Positions 24,860 through 33,064 of a DNA stretch of 64,000 nucleotides are shown piece by piece. Each line of letters opens with the position of its first letter. Positions within the stretch are counted from its first letter, which is position 1. The stretch is from NCBI RefSeq assembly GCF_004137085.1, contig NZ_QYBC01000003.1, positions 186,001-250,000 of the forward strand, read 5' to 3'. The notes under the pieces are model-generated. The model was not told the origin of the DNA and did no database searches. It worked only from the letters and a program-made list of their open reading frames with translations. The position numbers and the translations under genes were made by a program. The stretch comes from Lichenibacterium ramalinae. GTDB lineage: Bacteria; Pseudomonadota; Alphaproteobacteria; Rhizobiales; Beijerinckiaceae.

Positions 24860-27421
24860 GTGGCAGCGTTCCCCGAACACGCGAAAGTGGTCATCGTCGG
24901 TCTCGGCGGCATCGTGGGCGCCTCGGTGGCGCATCACCTCGCCCTGCGGGGCTGGACCGACATCGTCGGCATCGACGCGTCCGGCATCCCGACCGACATC
25001 GGGTCGACCGCCCATGCCTCGGATTTCTGCTACTCCACCAGCCACGACTTCCTGTCCTGCTGGACGACGCTGTACTCGATCGATTTCTACGAGACGATGG
25101 GCCATTACGCGCGCATCGGCGGCATCGAGGTGGCCAGGGTCGGCGACGACGAGCGCATGACGGAGATCCGCCGCAAGGTGTCGTCGGGCAAGGCCTTCGG
25201 CACGCGGGCCCGCCTGATGGAGCCCGCCGAGATCAAGGAGAAGTTCCCGCTCGTCGAGGAAAGCATGGTCCAGGGCGGGCTGTGGGACCCCGATGCCGGC
25301 CTCGTCGTGCCGCGGTCGCAGACCGTCGCGGGGCTGCTGGTCGACGGGGCCGAGCGGAACGGGGCGCTCCGCAGCTTCGCCAACACGCCGGCGACCGCGC
25401 TGGTGCTGGAGGGCGGTCGCATCCGCGGCGTCGTCACGCCGCGCGGCACCATCATGGCCGAGCACGTCGTCGTCTGCGCCGGGCTCTGGGGCCGCACCGT
25501 CGCCGCCATGGCGGGCGAGGACCTGCCCGTGATGCCGATCGACCACCCGCTGATGTTCTTCGGGCCCTTCGACGCCTTCGCCGGCACCGGCAAGGACATC
25601 GGCTGGCCGCTGCTGCGCGACCAGGGCAATTCCGCCTACATGCGCGACACGGGCGACCCGACGACGTCCGAGGGCGGCATGATCGAGTGGGGCTATTACG
25701 AGGAGCACGCGCCCCGCCTCGTCCACCCGCGCGAGTTGCTGGGCAAGGCCGAGGCGCGGATCTCGCCCTCGCAGCGGGACCTCGACCTCGAGCACATCAT
25801 GGCGCCGCTCGAGCGCGCCATCGAGCTGACGCCGATCCTCGGGCAGCTCGGCTACGACGAGCGGCGCTCCTTCAACGGCCTCCTGCAGGTGACGACCGAC
25901 GGCAACGCCATGGTGGGCGAGAGCCGGAAGCATCGCGGCCTGTGGTACTGCGTCGGGGTGTGGGTCAAGGACGGTCCCGGCATGGGCAAGCTCCTGGCCG
26001 ACTGGATGACCGACGGCCGGACGCCGATCGACCACGCCCGCATCGACGTGGCGCGCTTCTACCCGCACCAGCTCGGGGAAGAGTTCATCGCCGGCCGCTG
26101 CGCCGAGGCCGCCCAGAAGGTCTACAACCCCGGCATCCACCCGCGCGAGCCCTTCGCGACGGGCCGCGACGTGCGGCGCTCGCCCTTCTGGGAGCGGGAG
26201 AAGGCGCTCGGCGGCCACTTCATGGAACTCGGCGGCTGGGAGCGGGCGCACGGCTATGCCGCCAACGCCCACCTCATCGAGCGCTACGCCGACCGCGTGC
26301 CGGTGCGGCCCGACGCGTGGGACAACCGCCACTTCTGGCGCGTGTCCAACGCCGAGCAACTCGCGATGAGCGACGATTGCGGCCTCGTCAACCTGTCGCA
26401 TTTCGCCATCCTCGACGTCGCGGGCCCGGACCACGTCGCCATGATGGAATGGGTCTGCGCCGCCAGGATCGGCGGCGACGCCAATGTCGGAAAGGGCATC
26501 TACACCCACTTCCTCGACGACGACGGCATGGTGCGGGCGGACCTCACCGTGTTCCGCATGGCCGACCGCTGCCGCGTGGTGGACGGCGCCGACGCCGGCC
26601 CGCGCGACGACCTCTACCTGCGCCGCGTCGCCCAGGACCGCGGCTTCGACGTCACGGTGACGGACGTGTCGGAGCGCTACGTCACCATCGGCATCTGGGG
26701 CCCCAACGCCCGCGTCAACCTGCAGAAGGTGGTGGACGACCCGGACGGCCTCGCCCCGCAGGCCTTCCCCTTCGCCGCCATCCGGCCCGTCACCATCGCG
26801 GGCAAGCCCGTCACGGCCTTCCGCATCTCCTACGTGGGCGAGCAGGGCTGGGAACTGCACATGGCCTACGAGGACGGGCTCGCCGTGTGGGACGCGCTGC
26901 GCTCCACCGGCGCCATCGCGGTCGGCATCGAGACCTATGCCAACAGCCGCCGCCTGGAGAAGAGCCTGCGGCTGCAGAACGCCGACCTCCTGACCGACTA
27001 CAACCTCCTCGAGGCCGGCCTCGCCCGCCCCAAGGTGAAGGAGGCGGATTTCCGCGGCAAGGCGAAGCACCTCGAACACCGCGCCCGCCCCCACCAGCCC
27101 GCCATGCTCTGCACGCTGGTGATGACGGACAACCGCGACGGCAGGGGCGTGGCCCGCTACCCGGTCGGCATCCTGCCGGTCCTCGATCCCGACACCGGCG
27201 AGACCCTGGTCGACGCGCTCGGCCGCCGCTCCTTCACCACCTCGATCGCCTACGGCCCGAGCGTCGGCAAGACCATCGCGCTCGCCTACCTGCCCTGGTC
27301 CCACGCCCAGCAGGGACGCCGGCTCGACGTCGAATATTTCGGCGACCGCTTCCCCGTCGAAGTCGCGGCCGTGGGCTACACGGCGCTCTACGACCCCGAG
27401 AACCTCAAGCCGCGGAGCTGA
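24860..27421 (+). CDS. FAD-dependent oxidoreductase fused to GcvT-type domain
   Basis: About 853 residues. The N-terminal half is a DAO-type flavoprotein (VVIVGLGGIVGASVAHHL at about 10-27; CYSTSHDFLSCW region and later VGVWVKDGPGMGKLLADWM). The C-terminal half is an aminomethyltransferase/GcvT-like folate domain (LSHFAILDVAGPDH; VGEQGWELHM; SRRLEKSLR). This layout is that of dimethylglycine and sarcosine dehydrogenases, which oxidise N-methyl amines and pass the one-carbon unit to tetrahydrofolate. GTG at 24860 has GAGGA nine bases upstream and is preferred; an ATG at 24800 would add 20 residues without a clear ribosome site. Exact substrate is unknown. Confidence 0.82.
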   Translation: MAAFPEHAKVVIVGLGGIVGASVAHHLALRGWTDIVGIDASGIPTDIGSTAHASDFCYSTSHDFLSCWTTLYSIDFYETMGHYARIGGIEVARVGDDERMTEIRRKVSSGKAFGTRARLMEPAEIKEKFPLVEESMVQGGLWDPDAGLVVPRSQTVAGLLVDGAERNGALRSFANTPATALVLEGGRIRGVVTPRGTIMAEHVVVCAGLWGRTVAAMAGEDLPVMPIDHPLMFFGPFDAFAGTGKDIGWPLLRDQGNSAYMRDTGDPTTSEGGMIEWGYYEEHAPRLVHPRELLGKAEARISPSQRDLDLEHIMAPLERAIELTPILGQLGYDERRSFNGLLQVTTDGNAMVGESRKHRGLWYCVGVWVKDGPGMGKLLADWMTDGRTPIDHARIDVARFYPHQLGEEFIAGRCAEAAQKVYNPGIHPREPFATGRDVRRSPFWEREKALGGHFMELGGWERAHGYAANAHLIERYADRVPVRPDAWDNRHFWRVSNAEQLAMSDDCGLVNLSHFAILDVAGPDHVAMMEWVCAARIGGDANVGKGIYTHFLDDDGMVRADLTVFRMADRCRVVDGADAGPRDDLYLRRVAQDRGFDVTVTDVSERYVTIGIWGPNARVNLQKVVDDPDGLAPQAFPFAAIRPVTIAGKPVTAFRISYVGEQGWELHMAYEDGLAVWDALRSTGAIAVGIETYANSRRLEKSLRLQNADLLTDYNLLEAGLARPKVKEADFRGKAKHLEHRARPHQPAMLCTLVMTDNRDGRGVARYPVGILPVLDPDTGETLVDALGRRSFTTSIAYGPSVGKTIALAYLPWSHAQQGRRLDVEYFGDRFPVEVAAVGYTALYDPENLKPRS

Positions 27422-27434
27422 CGCGGGCGCGGCG

Positions 27435-28238
27435 TCACCGCGGCCCGAACCGGTCCGCCGCGACCTGCAGCGCCGCGAGGTCCTGCCCGAAGCGCGCCGC
27501 CCCCCGGGCGTCGAGCCGCGCCCCCACGGCGTTGACCCGGGCCACGAACCCGCGCCGCCAGTCCGCATGGGGGCCGTGGAGGTCCGAATGGTTCTCCCCC
27601 GTGTTGACCAGGTAGGCGCCCGACACCGGCAGGCGGGCGAGGGCGGCGCCGTGCTCGGCCGCCACCTCCACCCAGCGGTGGTGGGAGCGCAGCACCGCGA
27701 AGGGGTCGCGGCGGATCTCCGGTCCGGCGCCGGGGCGGATCAGCGCCACCCCGCAGGAGCCGCAGAAGCGGTGGAACGGCAGGCCCTCCAGCGCGGGATG
27801 GGGCAGGGGGGCGGCGCGGAGCGTCGCGAAGTCCAGCGCCAGCCCGTCCTCGACCAGGGCGCCGACATGCGCCTCCCCCACCGTCGCCCGCGCCGCCGCC
27901 ACGATGTCGCGATCGACCCAGTCGTCGGCGTCGAGGATCATCAGGAAGCCGCCGCCGCGGTCGCGGACGATGTCGGAAAGCCGGTGTTTCTTGCGGCCGG
28001 AATCGTCGTTGTGCGGCCCCGGCGGCGTCACGGGCCAATCCACCGCGACGAGCTCCACCCGGGGGTCCGGCACGGCGATGCGCGGCCGGTCGTGCACGGC
28101 GAGGAGGGCGCGCCAGTCGGGGTCGGTCTGGGCCCGCAGCGAGGCGAGCGTCAGGTCGAGCAACGCCTCGACGCGCGCCCAGTCGCGGGCATTGGCCCGC
28201 GGCGTCAGCGCGATGGCGAAGGTGAAGGGCGCGCTCAC
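27435..28238 (-). CDS. Putative rhamnosyl transferase
   Basis: 267 residues. The sequence begins FAIALTPRANARDWARVEALLDLTLASLRAQTDPDWRALLAVHD, then LMILDADDWVDRD carries the DxDD acid motif of a GT-A fold transferase, consistent with the putative rhamnosyl transferase family (Pfam PF11316 by resemblance). GTG at 28236-28238 overlaps the photolyase stop as GTGA and is therefore the likely start. The protein is soluble, with no membrane segment. Why it is coupled to a photolyase gene is unclear; it may simply be a tightly packed transcript. Confidence 0.75.
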   Translation of the reverse strand: MSAPFTFAIALTPRANARDWARVEALLDLTLASLRAQTDPDWRALLAVHDRPRIAVPDPRVELVAVDWPVTPPGPHNDDSGRKKHRLSDIVRDRGGGFLMILDADDWVDRDIVAAARATVGEAHVGALVEDGLALDFATLRAAPLPHPALEGLPFHRFCGSCGVALIRPGAGPEIRRDPFAVLRSHHRWVEVAAEHGAALARLPVSGAYLVNTGENHSDLHGPHADWRRGFVARVNAVGARLDARGAARFGQDLAALQVAADRFGPR

Positions 28239-29620
28239 GCCTCGTCCCGCTCGGCGGCGGCCAGCGCCGCGACCTCGACCACATAGGCGTCGGCGTCGAA
28301 CTTCTTCAGGCTGGCCTCGCTCATCGAGCGCACCGTGCCGAACACCGGCTGCGCGCCCCAGGGCCGGTCGTGCAGGCCGAACAGCCAGCCGACGTTGGTG
28401 AAGGAATTGGCGTCGCGCCCGTCGAGGAAATACTTGTTGTTCAGCCGCAGCGCGATGTCCCAGGCGTCTTCCGGCGAGCGCGACCATTGCACGATCTTCT
28501 TGCCCCAGTACATGCGCATGTGGTTGTGCATGTAGCCGGTCTCGCGCATCTCCTGCATGGCGGCGTTCCAGTAGCGGTCGTGCGTTTCGCCGGCCTCGAA
28601 CTGTTCGCGCGTGTAGAGATGCGGGTGCTTGTCCCGGCCATGCTCGGCGAGCGTCCTGCGGCACCAGTCCGGCACGCCCGCGAGGTCGTCGTAGGCGGGC
28701 TCGTAGAAGACGTGGTTCATGGCGAGCTCGCGCCGCACCACCAGCTCCTCGAGGTAGGCGGCCCGGTCCTCGGCGTCGCCGCGTTCGGCGGCCTTCACCG
28801 CCAGCGCGATCGCGACGGGGGAGATGTGGCCGTAGTGCAGGTAGGGGCTCATATGCGACGCCGCCCCCGCCTCGGGCCGGCCCCGCACCGTGGCGTAATG
28901 GGCGAAGGGCCCGGCCAGGTAGGCGTTCAGCCGCCGTTCCGCCTCGCCGTGGCCGCCCTTGAAGCGCTTAACCGGCCGGACGCCCTGGTCGCACCTGAGG
29001 CCGGCGACGAGGCGCGGGATGTCGGACAGGTCGAGCGTGCCGGCGAGACCGAGGCCCCGCGCGGGACGGCGCGGCTTCCGCGGCGCCAGCGGCTCGAGAT
29101 ACGGCTCCCACAGGCGATAGATCTTGGGCCGCAGCGTGCGGGCCGCGTAATCGTGCTTGGGCGACGCGGTCTCGACCGGCACCACGACGTCGCCCTCGAC
29201 CTGCACCACGCGGCAGGGCGCGCGGGCGACGAAGTCCTCGTAGAAGGCCCGGATGGGCTTGAGGTAGTTGCGGTCCAGCACGACGAGGGCGGCATCGGCG
29301 GCATAGGCCAGCGCCGTCCCGACCGGCCCCCCCTCGCGCCGGGCCACGAAGCCGATGCCGCGCTTCTCCAGCGCCGGCCCGATCTCCGCCAGGCCCTCCA
29401 GCAGAAAGGTCCAGTGCCGGGCGTTCACCTCGGGGAAGCCCTCGGCGATGCCGTAGCACACGACCGTGGGCAGGTTCCGCGCATTGGCCTCGTCGACGGC
29501 GTGTTCCAGCGCGGGGTTGAACACGGCGCGCTGGGACAGCCCCATCCAATAGAGCACGTAGCGGCCCTTCGGGTTCTCGGGGCCGTCCTTCAGGACCTTG
29601 ATGCGGGAAGACTGAATCAT
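28235..29620 (-). CDS. phr: Class II CPD photolyase
   Basis: 461 residues. The N-terminal antenna-type domain contains GRYVLYWMGLSQRAVFNPALEHA. The FAD-binding C-terminal domain shows LEELVVRRELAMNHVFY, then HNHMRMYWGKKIVQWS, LNNKYFLDGRDANSFTNVGWLFGLHDRPW, the diagnostic order of class II photolyases, which split UV-induced cyclobutane pyrimidine dimers with blue light. Class II enzymes are less common in bacteria than class I. The ATG at 29618-29620 is the best start; the longer upstream frame lacks similarity. A promoter would lie in the gene-poor region to the right. Confidence 0.9.
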   Translation of the reverse strand: MIQSSRIKVLKDGPENPKGRYVLYWMGLSQRAVFNPALEHAVDEANARNLPTVVCYGIAEGFPEVNARHWTFLLEGLAEIGPALEKRGIGFVARREGGPVGTALAYAADAALVVLDRNYLKPIRAFYEDFVARAPCRVVQVEGDVVVPVETASPKHDYAARTLRPKIYRLWEPYLEPLAPRKPRRPARGLGLAGTLDLSDIPRLVAGLRCDQGVRPVKRFKGGHGEAERRLNAYLAGPFAHYATVRGRPEAGAASHMSPYLHYGHISPVAIALAVKAAERGDAEDRAAYLEELVVRRELAMNHVFYEPAYDDLAGVPDWCRRTLAEHGRDKHPHLYTREQFEAGETHDRYWNAAMQEMRETGYMHNHMRMYWGKKIVQWSRSPEDAWDIALRLNNKYFLDGRDANSFTNVGWLFGLHDRPWGAQPVFGTVRSMSEASLKKFDADAYVVEVAALAAAERDEA

Positions 29621-30262
29621 GCCGCCATGATGCAACGCCCGCGCCTGCGGGGCCAGGGCGTCGTTTTGAAGCTCGCCAGAGCTTGTCCGCACAGAGATCC
29701 CACGCGGGTGCCCGATGGGAAGGACGGCGTGGTGATTGCCTGCGGCCTAGCATCTGCAGCGATGCTGACGGCGCTTGCGGGAGCGATGCGGCTCATTGCC
29801 TCGACGTCACCCGAGCGCACGACGAGAAGGGAGGACCGGACGTTGAAAGATGCCCACGGCGTGCGAATCTCGGCCGAGCGTCCTCAGGTGCTGATGGTTC
29901 CCCGCACGGTGGTGAACGTGCCGGCATCGCAGGTCAGGCGCGCGGTGGCACCACGGTACGGACGTCGGCTTCGCCCACGGGAGACCACACGGCGCCGTAG
30001 TCGTCGGCGTTTTTGCGTTGGAGCACGGCGGGCCGCAGATCACGTTCGCAGGCGGTGTTGGTTGGCATGACCCAGGCCGGAAATGCGGTGAAGGCCAGGA
30101 GCCGGTCGCCCCCGCGGCGTCTGGTCTACACCGTGAAGAGCGCCGTCGTGGTGATGGTCCGAGCCCAGCCTCGCATGATCGCATTCACGGCGTCATAAAA
30201 TCGAACCCATGAGGGTTGTAGTCGCTGAAGGCTCTGTCAGCATCACAATCAGGAGACACATG
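29621..30262. other. Gene-poor stretch with a decayed mobile element
   Basis: No intact gene in 640 bp. The composition is visibly less GC-rich in places than the neighbouring genes. The middle part contains an IS66 transposase fragment described separately; the rest has no readable protein similarity on either strand. The photolyase promoter is expected near 29630-29760. Confidence 0.6.
29887..30118 (-). pseudogene. IS66-family transposase fragment, C-terminal end
   Basis: Minus-strand translation through 30068 gives MPTNTACERDLRPAVLQRK and then GEADVRTVV, which matches the C-terminal catalytic region of IS66 transposases (PTNNACERDLRP...QRK...GEADVRT), including the conserved Glu of ACER. 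A stop codon lies immediately upstream (about 30123) and another ends the frame at 29934. Past it, GTFTTVRGTIST in a shifted frame resembles the usual IS66 carboxy end, so a frameshift is likely. Only this remnant of roughly 75 codons survives; the terminal inverted repeats were not found. Confidence 0.7.
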
Positions 30263-30496
30263 ATGAAGTTCGCATGGGCAGCGTTGACGCTTTTTGCATC
30301 ATGCACTGTCAGCGTCGCGCAGACTCGGAACGACGGTCTCGGCCTGAAGATCCCCAGAAGTGGTGTCCTATCACCTCCACATATGAAGGAGGGCGACGCA
30401 GATCGGATAGACAGGCGTGCCCCAATTCCCTGCGATGGCGTGTCTGCTACTTCAAACCATTGTCCGTTCAGGTTTTCCGGGTCGACATCATTCTGA
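30263..30496 (+). CDS. Small secreted hypothetical protein, 77 residues
   Basis: A 77-residue product with a hydrophobic signal sequence (MKFAWAALTLFASCTVSVAQ) and a probable cleavage after VAQ, leaving a mature part of about 57 residues that contains two cysteines. AGGAG is seven bases before the ATG at 30263; a second ATG directly upstream is too close to it. I do not recognise the mature part. The setting, between an IS66 relic and a LysR gene, suggests accessory DNA. Reality of the gene is likely but not certain. Confidence 0.5.
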   Translation: MKFAWAALTLFASCTVSVAQTRNDGLGLKIPRSGVLSPPHMKEGDADRIDRRAPIPCDGVSATSNHCPFRFSGSTSF

Positions 30497-30787
30497 GCGT
30501 GGAAAGGTGTGGAGATGGGCGGGCGGTGAGGCATCGGTTGGCAATCGTCCAACGGTAAAGCGGCGTTGGTCCGTTGTGGGTGGACCCAAAGCGAACCGAT
30601 CGGGAAACTCCCGCGGAGCCCGTCTGCGGCGGTCTCCTGCCGGCACGTCGAGGGACAGGGGACGTCCGGCTGGTGACGATCCGAAAGCGCCTGGGCGAGG
30701 TGGCCCTCGTGTCACGAGAGCGGACGTTCAAGGGATGGCGGGCGCGCCCGCGCTTTCCGGACGGGCACGTGCCCCGTGTGGGCGGCC

Positions 30788-31678
30788 TCATTCCTCGGCG
30801 TAGGAGGCCAGCTCGTCCGGTGTGCCGTTGGGAAAGGCCCGCTTCAGATGGTCGAGAAAGGCCGAGACGCGCGTGCTGAGCAGCCGGCGCGTCGGGTAGA
30901 GGGTCCACAGCGCGACGTCCGGCGCGTCGACGTCGCCCCAGTGGACCAGCCTGCCGGCGGCGAGGTCGTGGCTCACCAGCGAAACGGGCAGGAGCCCCGC
31001 GCCCACGCCTGCCCGCACGGCATCGCGCACCATGACGAGCGATGCCAGGCCGAGAACCGGCTCGACCGCGATCGTGCCGTGGCCGGTCGGCCTCTTGATC
31101 CGCCAATCCGCGCGGTCGCCGGCTCTTCTCACCACGGCCGGAACGGGCGTGCCTTCGGTGGGCCGGGCGAGGTCGGGGCTCGCCACCACCACCAGGCGGT
31201 CACGCAGGAAAACGCGACCGACGAGGCGCTCGTCCGGATCGGGGTTGACCCGGATCACGAGGTCGAAGCCTTCCTCGATCATGTCGACGGCCCGGTCTTC
31301 CGTCGTGACCTCCAGCCGGACATCCGGGTAGGCGAGGGCGAAGCTGGCGGCGAGCTTCCCCATCACGGTCTGGCAGAACAGCAAGGGAGCGCTGATCCGC
31401 AGGCGCCCCCTGGGCCGCTCGCCTCCCGACGCGATCACCACGGCGGTCTCGTCGAGTTCGGTCAAGAGCGCACCGGCCCGCTCGAACAGCGCCCGTCCCT
31501 CCTGCGTCAGCTTCAGGTCGCGCGCTCCTCGCTCGAACAGGCGCAATCTCAGGCTGGCTTCCAGCTCGGCCACGCGTCTCGACAGCGTCGCCTTCGGGCG
31601 TTCGGCGGCCCGCGCGGCCTTTCCGATCCCACCGTGACGGGCGACGAGGATGAAGTCGGCGAGGGCAAGCAGATCCAT
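30788..31678 (-). CDS. LysR-family transcriptional regulator
   Basis: 296 residues, standard length. The N-terminal helix-turn-helix runs LLALADFILVARHGGIGKAARAAERPKATLSRRVAELEASLRLRLFERG (about 3-52), followed by the linker helix and a type-2 periplasmic-fold effector domain (LRISAPLLFCQTVMGKLAASFALAYPDVRLEV). It is divergent from the NmrA-like gene with a 108-bp shared gap containing a dyad, the arrangement of a LysR regulator controlling its neighbour. The effector is unknown. Confidence 0.9.
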   Translation of the reverse strand: MDLLALADFILVARHGGIGKAARAAERPKATLSRRVAELEASLRLRLFERGARDLKLTQEGRALFERAGALLTELDETAVVIASGGERPRGRLRISAPLLFCQTVMGKLAASFALAYPDVRLEVTTEDRAVDMIEEGFDLVIRVNPDPDERLVGRVFLRDRLVVVASPDLARPTEGTPVPAVVRRAGDRADWRIKRPTGHGTIAVEPVLGLASLVMVRDAVRAGVGAGLLPVSLVSHDLAAGRLVHWGDVDAPDVALWTLYPTRRLLSTRVSAFLDHLKRAFPNGTPDELASYAEE

Positions 31679-31710
31679 GGTGTTCCACCCGTGGGACGGA
31701 GCGTCCAGAT

Positions 31711-31727
31711 ATGGCAGCTATTGCCAT
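31711..31727. promoter_or_regulatory. Putative LysR operator dyad
   Basis: Perfect inverted repeat ATGGCA-GCTAT-TGCCAT in the gap between the divergent LysR and NmrA-like genes. LysR proteins usually bind a T-N11-A dyad; this one has a slightly wider spacing, so the assignment rests on position and symmetry. Confidence 0.5.
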
Positions 31728-31786
31728 CGAGGTGGATCACTCATCTTCGGGTCAGCCCAATGGCTCAACCCGAAGGAACGATCCCC

Positions 31787-32665
31787 ATGACCATCCTCGT
31801 CACCGGTGCCACCGGCCGCGTCGGCCGCAACGTCGTCGAACAGCTCGCCAAGCGCGGCGCGAGCGTCCGCGTCCTCACCCGCGACCCCGACAAGGCCAGC
31901 TTTCCCGAGGGCGTGGAGGTCGTGAAGGGCGACCTCCTCGACATCGACGCGCTGCGCAGCGCCCTGGCCGGCACCCGCACGCTGTTCCTGCTGAATGCGG
32001 TGACGGGCGATGAATTCACCCAGGCGATCATCACGCTGAACATCGCCCGTGCGGCGGGTGTCGATCGCGTCGTGTACCTGTCGGTGTTCGACGCCGACCG
32101 GGCCGTCAACGTCCCGCACTTCGCCGTGAAGTTCGGTGCCGAGCGCATGCTCGGGCAGTTGGACTTCAGCGCCACGATCCTGCGCCCGTCCTACTTCATC
32201 GACAATGAGGTGATGATCAAGGACGTGATCGTGAACCACGGCGTCTACCCGATGCCGATCGGATCCAAGGGCGTCGCCATGGTCGACACGCGCGACATCG
32301 CCGAGGTCGCCGCGATCGAGCTGATCCGCCGCGACCAGGCACCGGGCCGGCCACCGATCACGACGATCAACCTCGTCGGCCCCGACACGCTCACCGGCGC
32401 GGATCTCGCCGCGATCTGGACCGACCTGCTCGGCCGCCCGGTCGTCTACGGCGGCGACGATCCGAGCGGGTTCGAGGCCAATATGGCGACGTTCATGCCT
32501 CGATGGATGGCCTATGAGATGCGCGTCATGGCCGAGCGCTACGTCAGCGACGGCATGATCCCTGACGAGGGTGATCGCGAGCGCCTGACCGGTCTCCTTG
32601 GCCGCCCGCTACACGCCTACCGCGACTTCGCCGCCACGCTCGTGGGTCGGGGGGCAGCCGCCTGA
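31787..32665 (+). CDS. NAD(P)H-binding NmrA-like oxidoreductase
   Basis: 292-residue atypical short-chain dehydrogenase. MTILVTGATGRVGRNVVEQLAKRG is the nucleotide-binding start (GxxGxxG at 7-13), and ADRAVNVPHFAVKFGAERMLGQLDFSATILRPSYFIDN follows the NmrA/quinone-oxidoreductase-2 pattern, which lacks the catalytic YxxxK of classical SDRs. Members act as NADPH sensors or quinone reductases. GAAGGA lies nine bases before the ATG. Control by the divergent LysR is likely; a redox or electrophile stress role would fit that arrangement but is inferred. Confidence 0.85.
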   Translation: MTILVTGATGRVGRNVVEQLAKRGASVRVLTRDPDKASFPEGVEVVKGDLLDIDALRSALAGTRTLFLLNAVTGDEFTQAIITLNIARAAGVDRVVYLSVFDADRAVNVPHFAVKFGAERMLGQLDFSATILRPSYFIDNEVMIKDVIVNHGVYPMPIGSKGVAMVDTRDIAEVAAIELIRRDQAPGRPPITTINLVGPDTLTGADLAAIWTDLLGRPVVYGGDDPSGFEANMATFMPRWMAYEMRVMAERYVSDGMIPDEGDRERLTGLLGRPLHAYRDFAATLVGRGAAA

Positions 32666-33064
32666 GCGTTCGCCTTTCCGGGCGCAGGAATTTCGACAGG
32701 GCGGACCTCCGGCCTCGCCCTGAGCGCTTCGGGGCGCCGTCGCCGCCGTCCGACGGCAGCTTCCCCGCCGTGCATCCCAGGATCGGTCGGATGGGCCTCC
32801 ACACATGAAAGCCGTCGGAGCGGTTGGTTTTGTGTATGTCCAAGCGGGCCTGTTGGGGTGCGCCCCAAAGGGGTCAACGTTGCCGTACAGTTGCGCGATG
32901 CTTCGATGCATAGTTTACGGCCCGTTTCCTCCGAACGTTCTCATACCTAGAAGGATATCGACCTGGAAAATCTGAATGGACCGTAGTCTGTGTAGTATGT
33001 ACCCCCATCGCAGGAAAATGGTCTGACGTGACCGAAGCGGGAGCCGCCCCTGTGGTTCGGATCC
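32666..33064. other. Intergenic region of 399 bp without a gene
   Basis: Nothing coding is evident. A short hairpin with arms TTGGGG/CCCCAA around TGCG (32853-32868) could end transcription from either side. The last 150 bp are relatively AT-rich (for example TCTGTGTAGTATGTACC), unlike the flanking genes, and no promoter for a rightward gene is needed because both flanking genes end here. Confidence 0.45.

Noticed and set aside
24446-27568. Minus-strand open frame of 1040 codons
   Set aside because: It is a mirror of the FAD/GcvT gene with repetitive Val/Ala/His/Arg-rich content and no recognisable domain.
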